64,000 nt of DNA from Actinoalloteichus_B caeruleus (GTDB taxonomy: Bacteria > Actinomycetota > Actinomycetes > Mycobacteriales > Pseudonocardiaceae), in NCBI RefSeq assembly GCF_000718005.1, contig NZ_JODV01000013.1. The stretch is one strand, 5' to 3'. Under the pieces are notes generated by a model. It was not told where the DNA came from and made no database searches. It worked only from the letters and a program-made list of their open reading frames with translations. Position 1 is the stretch's first letter. Each line of letters begins with the position of its first letter. Below, one piece after another: positions 1 through 6,040 of the stretch. The position numbers and the translations under genes were made by a program.

Positions 1-429
1 ATCCCCCGGCTGCCACCGCACGCACTCCGGCCGGAGACCTGTGCACAAGTGTTCCGCAACCGCACGGCGCACATCCTCAATCGGCAACGCCGCCGACGGA
101 GGGAAGTAGGACGGGACGGAACCGTCGAAGAGGATTGGCTGCGCCTGCGGGTCGGCGGACGGGTTGAAGGTGTCCCACGGCCCCAGCTCGTCGCTCGGGA
201 CTGGTCCGATCCAGTTCATGGCACCTATTCCCCGGGCCGGATCGGTGGACACCCGGAGCTGCCAGTCGGGCCCCCGCACGTCGTCAGCGACTCGGTGGTC
301 GCAGACGTAGAGGAGGCTGGCCCAGTCGGGATGGGGTTCGTCCACGACCAGCCGTGCGAGAGTGGCACGCTCCGCAGAAGTCGTTGCGTATTGCCAGTCG
401 TTGTCCACGACGGCGCTCACCACGTTCAC
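1..429 (-). CDS. Imm1-family immunity protein (3' end cut by window edge)
   Basis: About 143 residues are visible and the reading frame runs off the left edge. The C-terminal segment, an FPP-x-A-x-LP-I-x-DVRRAV stretch followed by T/C-GLRPECVRWQ, is the typical end of the Imm1 family, so only a few residues are probably missing. Imm1 proteins neutralise polymorphic toxins, classically nuclease or deaminase domains, in the cytoplasm of the producer. The GTG start overlaps the stop of the deaminase gene by four bases (GTGA), with a GAAGG Shine-Dalgarno inside the toxin 3' end, so toxin and antitoxin should be translationally coupled. Family assignment is by motif recognition; the direct pairing with the deaminase is seen, the neutralisation is inferred. 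Confidence 0.8.
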   Translation of the reverse strand, partial: MNVVSAVVDNDWQYATTSAERATLARLVVDEPHPDWASLLYVCDHRVADDVRGPDWQLRVSTDPARGIGAMNWIGPVPSDELGPWDTFNPSADPQAQPILFDGSVPSYFPPSAALPIEDVRRAVAEHLCTGLRPECVRWQPGD

Positions 430-941
430 TGTGCTTTCCCTTCGATGACGGTTGGCTTCGTCCTGCCCGGTTCCCACAATGTCATGGAGAATCCGACAGG
501 CAGGATCGCTGCTACAGCCTGTATACAACCCCAATTACCCCGGCAGACCCTGTGATTGATCACTACGACCGTGTGGGTGACCCCTGACTCCGCTTGGCGC
601 ACAGCGAGCTTCGTCTCGACGTGGCGCGCCACGTCGACGATGGCCAGGTCGCGTAGCCGGTGCTTCGGGAATATGTCGCTGGTTGCGAGGATGAGGCCCG
701 CCAGGTCCGACTCCGGCCCGCGTCCGGACACCACCCGTTCGCCGCTGCCCTCGGGTCCGCCCAGGATGATCCCGGTCGTCTGCCCGCCCTGCGATCGCTG
801 TGGCAACTGGTCTCGGGCCCAGGCCACCCAGGCGGCGCCTGTCCCCGGGGCCGCTTCCCACGGGGTGTTCGACGGGTGCGGCAGCGGACGGCCCCGGGGT
901 GATTCGTCGGCCGGGGCGGGGTCGTGGGTGCCGTGCACCAC
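426..941 (-). CDS. DddA/SCP1.201-like deaminase toxin domain protein
   Basis: A 171-residue protein from a GTG start. Residues 1-35 are Pro-rich and disordered. From about residue 38 it follows the SCP1.201-like deaminase fold: a WARDQLPQR-GQ-TTG-I strand region, VSG at 71-73, HVE at 107-109 (zinc-binding His and catalytic Glu), VVVIN at 125-129, and Cys133 and Cys139 in a C-x5-C arrangement supplying the other zinc ligands, then LPVGFSMTLWEPG. This family includes the double-stranded DNA cytidine deaminase DddA. Unlike most relatives it is not the C-terminus of a long WXG, RHS or filamentous toxin but a near-bare domain encoded as a separate gene. It sits just after the 86-residue helical gene and overlaps its Imm1 gene. 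DNA versus RNA substrate cannot be read from sequence. Confidence 0.85.
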   Translation of the reverse strand: MVHGTHDPAPADESPRGRPLPHPSNTPWEAAPGTGAAWVAWARDQLPQRSQGGQTTGIILGGPEGSGERVVSGRGPESDLAGLILATSDIFPKHRLRDLAIVDVARHVETKLAVRQAESGVTHTVVVINHRVCRGNWGCIQAVAAILPVGFSMTLWEPGRTKPTVIEGKAQ

Positions 942-969
942 CCCACCGGCTGGCGGCCCAGGGGCCTGG

Positions 970-1230
970 TCAGATCCCGAAGCCGCCCTGAAACGTGGCC
1001 ATCAGCCGCACCAACTGCTCGCGCAACTGCTGTTGCTGGTTCGCGGCCATCGCGATCGACTGGCGGATCTGCTCCAGCTGCGCCAGGACCTCGGCGTGCC
1101 GGGCGGTGCCGTTGAGCACCGCCAGGTGCCCGGCGACCTCGTCCATCCGGCCCTGTTCCTGGCTGAGCCCGTAGGGCTCCAGCAGGGTGGTCGCGGCCTG
1201 TAAGCCTCCGATGATCTGCTGCATGTCCAC
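970..1230 (-). CDS. small helical protein of the toxin operon, unknown function
   Basis: 86 residues starting at a GTG preceded by AGGAG at a 7-base spacing; that Shine-Dalgarno lies just inside and after the stop of the upstream gene. The protein looks all-helical, with Gln/Leu heptad-like stretches (QLEQIRQS, QQQQLREQLVRLM) and no signal peptide or membrane segment. Size and helicity resemble ESX/WXG100 partners or secreted-toxin targeting factors, but no WXG motif is present, so I do not assign a family. It is immediately upstream of the deaminase gene (28-base gap), the place where a toxin-specific adaptor or chaperone would be expected; that role is inference only. Confidence 0.7.
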   Translation of the reverse strand: MDMQQIIGGLQAATTLLEPYGLSQEQGRMDEVAGHLAVLNGTARHAEVLAQLEQIRQSIAMAANQQQQLREQLVRLMATFQGGFGI

Positions 1231-1244
1231 GGCGGTTCTCCTGT

Positions 1245-1700
1245 TCAGGTGAGGGCGGAGGCGGAGGCGGAGGCGGCCTGGCCGATCAGCTCCCCGGCCC
1301 GCTGCGGGTGGGTGAGCGTCAGACCACGGTCGTGGGGTGGGCGCCAGAGCACGGGAAGCACCCACGTCAGCAGCGGGGCACCGGCGGAGGTCAGGGTGAG
1401 GACCTTCCCGCCCAGTCGGGACAAGCTCGTCACCATCAGGGACGCCACGATCCCGGGGCCGGTGGTGATGGCCGTGGCCACCGCGTCGGCGTCGGGCACC
1501 AGGAGCGCCCCGGCCACCCGCCGGGCCTGCACGCACGGCAGACCGACCGGTTCGGCGGGGGCGTGTTCGGGACGCAACACCACGCCGAGCCGGCTCGCCT
1601 CCACCCGCAGCGGCACCGGCCGGTACTGGGCCGGCCACCACACCACCACCTCGCCCACCGCGTTCCCGGGCATGACGACGTCGGGTGGTGGGCCGCTCAT
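1245..1700 (-). CDS. hypothetical protein, 151 aa, toxin operon
   Basis: Starts at an ATG that overlaps the preceding stop (ATGA). Not recognised. It is rich in hydrophobic beta-like segments (GEVVVWWP, LRVEASRLGVVL, GALLVPDADAVATAI, IVASLMVTSLSRLGGKVLTL) without a clear membrane helix or signal peptide, suggesting a small soluble alpha/beta domain. The C-terminus is a short Ala-Ser repeat encoded by tandem GAGGCG hexamers (plus-strand sequence). Codon use and gapless coupling to both neighbours support it as a real gene. Confidence 0.65.
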   Translation of the reverse strand: MSGPPPDVVMPGNAVGEVVVWWPAQYRPVPLRVEASRLGVVLRPEHAPAEPVGLPCVQARRVAGALLVPDADAVATAITTGPGIVASLMVTSLSRLGGKVLTLTSAGAPLLTWVLPVLWRPPHDRGLTLTHPQRAGELIGQAASASASALT

Positions 1701-1858
1701 CGAAGGCCCCTACCGAGGAAGGGGCGGACCCGGCGGGCTCGGTGGGGCAGGGCGTAGCGGCGGATGCGGGAGGCGGGCCGCGCGTCCACCCGGGGGAGCA
1801 GCAGGGTGACGGCCTGGGTGACCGAGTCGGTGATCGTGGCGGTGGGGATCACGGTCAC
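1697..1858 (-). CDS. very small basic protein, 53 aa, toxin operon
   Basis: A short frame from GTG to TGA that overlaps the upstream stop by four bases (GTGA) and the downstream start by four bases (ATGA). The first half is Thr/Val/Ile-rich (TVIPTATITDSVTQAVTLLL) and the second half strongly Arg-rich (nine or more Arg). No family is recognised. It is too short for many gene finders, but the double four-base overlap exactly fills the space between two other coupled genes, the best evidence that it is translated. It could be a small peripheral membrane or nucleic-acid-binding peptide. Confidence 0.55.
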   Translation of the reverse strand: MTVIPTATITDSVTQAVTLLLPRVDARPASRIRRYALPHRARRVRPFLGRGLR

Positions 1859-2268
1859 CGCCTCGGCTGGCACTGGTCGGCGGCCTGGTCCAGCAGGCGG
1901 GCCAGGGACCGGGCCGGGCCGGGGCCCAGCATCAACGGCCAGTACGCGGCGACCTGGGAGGCCGATCGCAGCGTCAGCCTCGCCCCCGAGGCCAGGGCCC
2001 CGGGCATGGCGGTGGGTGTGACGGACAGCGTTCGGGTCGTGGGTCCGATGTGCGCGGGGACCGCCAGGCGTCGCCGGGTTCGTAGGGCGGCGGCCACCTG
2101 CCGCACGCCCGAGGGCAGCACCAGGAACCTGGTTCCGCTGCCGACGAGGGCGACGGCGGAGCGCTCGACGGTGAGGGTGAGGGCGAGTGTGGTGAGCCGG
2201 CCGGTCGGGTCGACGGCGGGGACGGTGGCCGACCACTGGCGGCTGGTCCGTCGGGCCGGGGCGGTCAC
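1855..2268 (-). CDS. hypothetical protein, 137 aa, toxin operon
   Basis: GTG start overlapping the previous stop by four bases. Not recognised. It has Arg-, Thr- and Leu-rich alternating strands (TTLALTLTVERSAVALVGSGTR) followed by LPSGVRQVAAALRTRRR and a C-terminal helix. No signal peptide or membrane segment is obvious. This frame extends far upstream across the divergent regulator as a long open frame, but only the part downstream of the GTGA junction has a protein-like composition and fits the operon. Confidence 0.6.
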   Translation of the reverse strand: MTAPARRTSRQWSATVPAVDPTGRLTTLALTLTVERSAVALVGSGTRFLVLPSGVRQVAAALRTRRRLAVPAHIGPTTRTLSVTPTAMPGALASGARLTLRSASQVAAYWPLMLGPGPARSLARLLDQAADQCQPRR

Positions 2269-2804
2269 CTCCTCGGCTCCGTCCACAGCGGCAGCACACC
2301 GGCGAAAGCGGGGAGGGTGGGGGTGGTGGCGGAAGCGTCGAACGCCACCACCCCCGCCGGCCCGCGCCGGGGCGCATCGGTTGTGCGGGCCGGCTGCCGG
2401 GTGGGGGCGGCGGAAGTGTCGGGGGACTTCGCCGCCCCCGGTCGTCCCCCGGTTCGAGCGCGCGGGGTGGGGGACGACGGTGGGGGTGGTGTGGCGGCGG
2501 GCTGCCCTCCCGCCACCACACCGGGCCGGCCCCCAGGAGGAGGTGGGGCCAGCCGCTGGAAGGGGACGGCGCCGGGGGACGCCGTCCCCGGCCGGGCACA
2601 CCTCGGGGAGTCGGGCGACGTGTCCGGCCTGTCCTGAGCTCGCAGGGCGAGGAGTTCCGCGACCGACACGCGGCGCGCGGGCGGTGGCGCGGGCGACGGA
2701 TCGGGTATGGGGCCCGGACTGGTTCGGCGGTCGACGACGCACGCCGCCGTCCAGAACGCGCCTCCGACCAGCGCGCAGATCCCCACGAGCACGAGCCCGT
2801 CCAC
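2265..2804 (-). CDS. membrane-anchored Pro-rich protein, first gene of toxin operon
   Basis: 179 residues. Residues 1-24 (MDGLVLVGICALVGGAFWTA...) form one hydrophobic helix, then an RRTSPGPIPDPSPAPPP linker, a short helical motif (VSVAELLALRAQ), and a long Pro/Ala/Arg disordered tail to a hydrophobic C-terminus. It is probably a single-pass membrane protein, with orientation undetermined. The GTG start follows GGAGG at 5 bases. It is the first gene of a seven-gene chain in which each start overlaps or closely follows the previous stop, down to the deaminase and Imm1. No family is recognised; a membrane anchor for a secretion or sensing complex is possible but unproven. Confidence 0.65.
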   Translation of the reverse strand: MDGLVLVGICALVGGAFWTAACVVDRRTSPGPIPDPSPAPPPARRVSVAELLALRAQDRPDTSPDSPRCARPGTASPGAVPFQRLAPPPPGGRPGVVAGGQPAATPPPPSSPTPRARTGGRPGAAKSPDTSAAPTRQPARTTDAPRRGPAGVVAFDASATTPTLPAFAGVLPLWTEPRR

Positions 2805-2818
2805 CCCTACCTCCAGTG

Positions 2819-2847
2819 ATTGTACGATCGCTGTCGGTGATCAATGG
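2819..2847 (-). promoter_or_regulatory. putative promoter of the toxin operon
   Basis: On the minus strand a TACAAT -10 hexamer lies at 2824-2819, with CCATTG at 2847-2842 as a weak -35 at 17-base spacing. The GTG start at 2804 is so close that transcription would begin within or just after the GGAGG, so the messenger would have a very short leader. The local sequence is clearly more AT-rich than the surroundings. Confidence 0.45.
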
Positions 2848-2930
2848 TCTTAGGGTTAATGCACGTTCTGACAGTGCGGTCAAGGCCGCAAACAAACCCT
2901 CAATTCCGTCGAACACCCCCCATGAATGGC

Positions 2931-2936
2931 TATGAT
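2931..2936 (+). promoter_or_regulatory. -10 element for the TPR regulator gene
   Basis: TATGAT, a near-consensus actinobacterial -10, lies about 28 bases upstream of the regulator ATG. No good -35 is visible. The divergent toxin operon starts about 130 bases away, so one regulator could control both directions. Confidence 0.45.
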
Positions 2937-2964
2937 CAGAGGGCCCGGGAATCGTGGAGGCACC

Positions 2965-4311
2965 ATGACCAAGGGGACGCCGACTCCGAACCTCGCGCTG
3001 GATCGCGCGCTGCGGCACCTCGGATGGACGCTCGCGGTGGCGGCGGAACGCGTCAACGAAGCATACGAGGAAAGAACCGGGAGTCCTGGTGCCTACGACG
3101 CGGAGTCCATTCGGAGACTTCTGAGGGGGAAGGTCACGTGGCCGCACCCTGACTATCGGGCCGCGCTCCGAAGCGTGTTCCGGGTCCGTTCCGACAGTGA
3201 CATCGGGTTCTACAGCACGCGTCGCCGGACCACGGCGAAGCTGAGGGGGGAAAGGGAGAAGGAGGAGGACGTGCGTCGAATAGATTTCCTGCGCGGACTT
3301 GCGGCGGTCACCGGTAGCGCGCTGACCGGAGGGAGCCTCGCGGCGACCCTGGATGACGCGGCTCGGACCACCGCCACCGCACCACAGGTCATCGGCAAGG
3401 AACACGTAGCACAGGTCAGGGACGCCACCGCGCTCCTCCGCTCCAGTGACCACGCGGGCACCCCCCTCTCCTTGCAGGCGATGGCGGGTCAGCTGCGCTG
3501 GGCCGTTGAACTCCTGGACGCCTCGGCGTCCCACCAGGACCGGGTCGACCTGCACGCCGAAGTGGGGAACCTGGCCGAGGTGGTCGGTTGGGCCTACTTC
3601 GACCAAGGGCACCACCACAGTGCGGACAGGTACTTCCGCATTGGCCTGCACTGCGCTGATGTCGCGGGGAGTTGGTGGCTCAGGTCCGAGATCCTGTCGG
3701 ACATGGCCCGGCAAGCCATCTACATCGGGCAGCCCGACGAAGCGCTCACCCTGCTGGGCGCGGCACGAGTTCGCGAGGACAGGATCTCACCCCTGCGCCG
3801 CGCCAACCTGTCGGCAGTGCAGGCGCGCGCACACGGGGCGCTCGGGAACGCCGAGGAGTGCCTGCGTTCCGTCAAGCAAGCCGAGGACCATTTCAATCAG
3901 CACGACAGAGAATCTGACGACAAGGATGATCCGAACTTCGGTGAATACGCGACCTACTACAGCGCGGCGCAGCTGCACGGCGACACGGCGGGCGGGCTGT
4001 CCAGAATCGCGGCCAGGGGTGTGCACTTCACTGAGACGTGCCGGCGACTGCGGTTCGCGGTCGATCACTACCCAGCCGAATACTTCCGGTCCGCGCTGTC
4101 CAGCCAATCGAGGCTGGTCGCCCTGCTGCTGCGGCACGGCGACCAGGACGAGGCTGCCGCTGTTGGGATGCAGGTGCTGGGGCAGGTGCGAGGTATTCCG
4201 TCCCGGCGCCTGCGGGACAAAATCGCCGAGATCCGCGCCGCCGCGCGGGGCAACTACCGTCCGGTGGCTGAACTTCGACAGAAGGCGACCGACGTCCTCC
4301 ACCGCGCCTGA
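2965..4311 (+). CDS. large XRE/TPR-type transcriptional regulator
   Basis: 448 residues from an ATG preceded by GGAGG at 4 bases; an in-frame ATG at 2926 lacks a ribosome site. Residues 1-90 carry a degenerate helix-turn-helix type N-terminus (LDRALRHLGWTLAVAAERVNEAYEE, then SIRRLLRGK-TWP) common in actinomycete regulators of this size. A Thr/Ala linker follows, then helical TPR-like repeats over roughly residues 155-440 (for example the WAYFDQGHHHSADRYFRIGL and ARQAIYIGQPDEALTLLGAAR units). Such proteins sense cytoplasmic ligands or peptides and control neighbouring genes. It is divergent from the toxin operon and followed by an 84-residue gene, suggesting it regulates one or both. Confidence 0.75.
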   Translation: MTKGTPTPNLALDRALRHLGWTLAVAAERVNEAYEERTGSPGAYDAESIRRLLRGKVTWPHPDYRAALRSVFRVRSDSDIGFYSTRRRTTAKLRGEREKEEDVRRIDFLRGLAAVTGSALTGGSLAATLDDAARTTATAPQVIGKEHVAQVRDATALLRSSDHAGTPLSLQAMAGQLRWAVELLDASASHQDRVDLHAEVGNLAEVVGWAYFDQGHHHSADRYFRIGLHCADVAGSWWLRSEILSDMARQAIYIGQPDEALTLLGAARVREDRISPLRRANLSAVQARAHGALGNAEECLRSVKQAEDHFNQHDRESDDKDDPNFGEYATYYSAAQLHGDTAGGLSRIAARGVHFTETCRRLRFAVDHYPAEYFRSALSSQSRLVALLLRHGDQDEAAAVGMQVLGQVRGIPSRRLRDKIAEIRAAARGNYRPVAELRQKATDVLHRA

Positions 4312-4322
4312 TGGGAGCAAGC

Positions 4323-4577
4323 ATGAACACGGACACCCCCGCGCGCGACGCGGTCGCCGAGCTCGTCGCGGGGGCGGGAGCCGTCGTGTCCCCGGCCGTT
4401 GATGCGTTCGTGCGGGCAAGGGCCGAGGATCCGCACTCCGTCGTGCGCACCGTCCTCGCCAGGCTGTCCGGTGGGATGCGCGCGGAGGGGGCGCCGGCCT
4501 ACGGCCTCGGCTCCGCTCGGCTGACCGTTCTCGACGTCCTGGACCGACAGGTGACCGTGGTGGTCACTGCCGACTAG
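4323..4577 (+). CDS. small hypothetical protein downstream of TPR regulator
   Basis: 84 residues. I choose the ATG at 4323 because GGGAG sits 5 bases upstream; another ATG at 4311 overlaps the regulator stop. The N-terminal half is helical (AVAELVAGAGAVVSPAVDAFVRARA), and the C-terminus is strand-like (GSARLTVLDVLDRQVTVVVTAD). It is not recognised and is not a DUF397 partner. The 11-base gap suggests co-transcription with the regulator. Confidence 0.6.
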   Translation: MNTDTPARDAVAELVAGAGAVVSPAVDAFVRARAEDPHSVVRTVLARLSGGMRAEGAPAYGLGSARLTVLDVLDRQVTVVVTAD

Positions 4578-4769
4578 CGCCGGCCGGCCCTTCCCGAGCG
4601 CCCCCATCGAGCCCCCGCGCCCCGGGGCTCCGACCGGTCCTCGCGACCCCCGGATCCTGCCGGAGGTCGCGGGGACCAACCATGCCGTCATTCCTGACCG
4701 ACGTCGTCGGCGTCGGGCGGGCGGCGGGCGTGATCAGCGGGAGCGGCGAACCTGGGTGAGACTGTCCGG

Positions 4770-5864
4770 ATGAGCCAGGAGCACCGGAGCCCGGCCCAGC
4801 GGGCCGGCGACGTCGGACGGAACGCCCAGTCGACCCTGGGCCGGATCCGCGACCGGCACCCCGGGCTCGACCGGTTGATGCGGGCGGGCACCCGGTACTC
4901 CGAACACCACGGCGACCACTACGCGGCGGCCATCACCTACTTCAGCGTCCTCGCGTTGGTGCCGCTGCTGATGGTCGCGTTCGCGGTGGCCGGGTTCGTG
5001 CTCTTCAACAACCAGCAGCTGTTGGACCAGGCGCGGACGGCGATCACCGAGGCCGCCCCAACCCCGGACCTCAGCTCCACGTTGAACGAGGTCGTCACCC
5101 AGGCCATCGACCAGCGCACCGTCGTCGGCATCCTCGGGCTGCTCACCGCCCTCTACTCCGGTCTTGGCTGGATGACGAACCTCCGCAACGCGTTGACCGC
5201 GCAGTGGAACCAGAGCTTCGAGCAGCCGCCGTTCGTCACCCGCCTGGTCCGCGACCTGCTCGCGTTGGTCGGCCTCGGGTTGGCCCTGGTCGTCAGCATT
5301 GGCCTGACCGTCGTCGGCTCGGCGTTCGCCAGCGAGATCCTCGACCTGCTCGGGGTGGAGCGGACGGCGGCGGCACGGGCTTCGCTGTGGGTGGTGAGCC
5401 TGCTGCTCGTCCTCGCCGCGAACTGGTTGGTGTTCACCTGGGTACTGGCGAAGCTGCCCCGGAAACCCGTCACCCTGCGCTCCGCGATGTGGGGTGGGCT
5501 GGTGGCGGCGGTGGGGATCGAGCTGCTCAAGCAGCTCGGCGGCGTCTACCTCCAGTCGGTGGCGCGGTCCCCGGCCGGCGCCGCCTTCGGTTCGGTGCTC
5601 GGTCTCCTCGTCCTCATCTACCTCGTGGCGCGGTTCCTGCTGTTCGTCGCGGCCTGGACAGCCTCGGCCACGGAGAACCTGGCGCACACCGACGCCGCCG
5701 GCCACCAGCCGCCGGCGCCGCCGGTGTCGACCGAGCTGCCGGTGGCCCTGCGCCGCACCGACGACCGGACCGGCCTGGGAGGGAACCGGCTGGCGGCCGG
5801 GATGTTCGGGGTCGGGGTGTTGACCGGTCTCGGGGCCGGCAGGTGGTGGCGACGCCGAGGCTGA
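4770..5864 (+). CDS. yhjD: YhjD/YihY (BrkB) family inner membrane protein
   Basis: 364 residues with six membrane segments typical of YihY/BrkB proteins: an amphipathic N-terminus (SEHHGDHYAAAITYFSVLALVPLLM at about residue 46), then paired helices to about residue 300 and a soluble Pro-rich tail with a last short hydrophobic stretch. The conserved AAITYFSVLALVPL, LYSGLGWM-NLR-AL-AQWN and GSVLGLLVLIYLVARFLLFVAAW blocks are seen. The family has an uncertain role in envelope or lipid handling. An M. tuberculosis relative (Rv3335c) also lies in the region carrying dacB1 and sdh genes, supporting conserved synteny from here rightwards. Confidence 0.9.
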   Translation: MSQEHRSPAQRAGDVGRNAQSTLGRIRDRHPGLDRLMRAGTRYSEHHGDHYAAAITYFSVLALVPLLMVAFAVAGFVLFNNQQLLDQARTAITEAAPTPDLSSTLNEVVTQAIDQRTVVGILGLLTALYSGLGWMTNLRNALTAQWNQSFEQPPFVTRLVRDLLALVGLGLALVVSIGLTVVGSAFASEILDLLGVERTAAARASLWVVSLLLVLAANWLVFTWVLAKLPRKPVTLRSAMWGGLVAAVGIELLKQLGGVYLQSVARSPAGAAFGSVLGLLVLIYLVARFLLFVAAWTASATENLAHTDAAGHQPPAPPVSTELPVALRRTDDRTGLGGNRLAAGMFGVGVLTGLGAGRWWRRRG

Positions 5865-5911
5865 CGAGACCGACGGGGCTGAGGCTCCCCACACCGGGGT
5901 GACGGCCTGAC

Positions 5912-5938
5912 GGGGGCGGCGTGCGGCGTGCTGCCCCC
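5912..5938. terminator. hairpin between convergent yhjD and DD-carboxypeptidase genes
   Basis: GGGGGCGGC at 5912-5920 pairs with GCTGCCCCC at 5930-5938 (9 bp including one G-U) around a 9-base loop. There is no U tract, as usual in actinobacteria. Its position allows bidirectional termination. Confidence 0.5.
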
Positions 5939-6040
5939 AGCGCTCGGGTGGCTCCTGTCGCGTCTGCCGGCGCAGACGGGTCGAACGCGGACGGCGGCAG
6001 GGCCGGCGCGACGTCGCTCCGCCGGCGGTGGTGCCCGGCG

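Noticed and set aside
1855..3714. A 619-codon minus-strand frame crossing the divergent regulator
   Set aside because: Beyond 2268 it is antisense to the TPR regulator and crosses the promoter region. Only 1855-2268 is kept as a gene.
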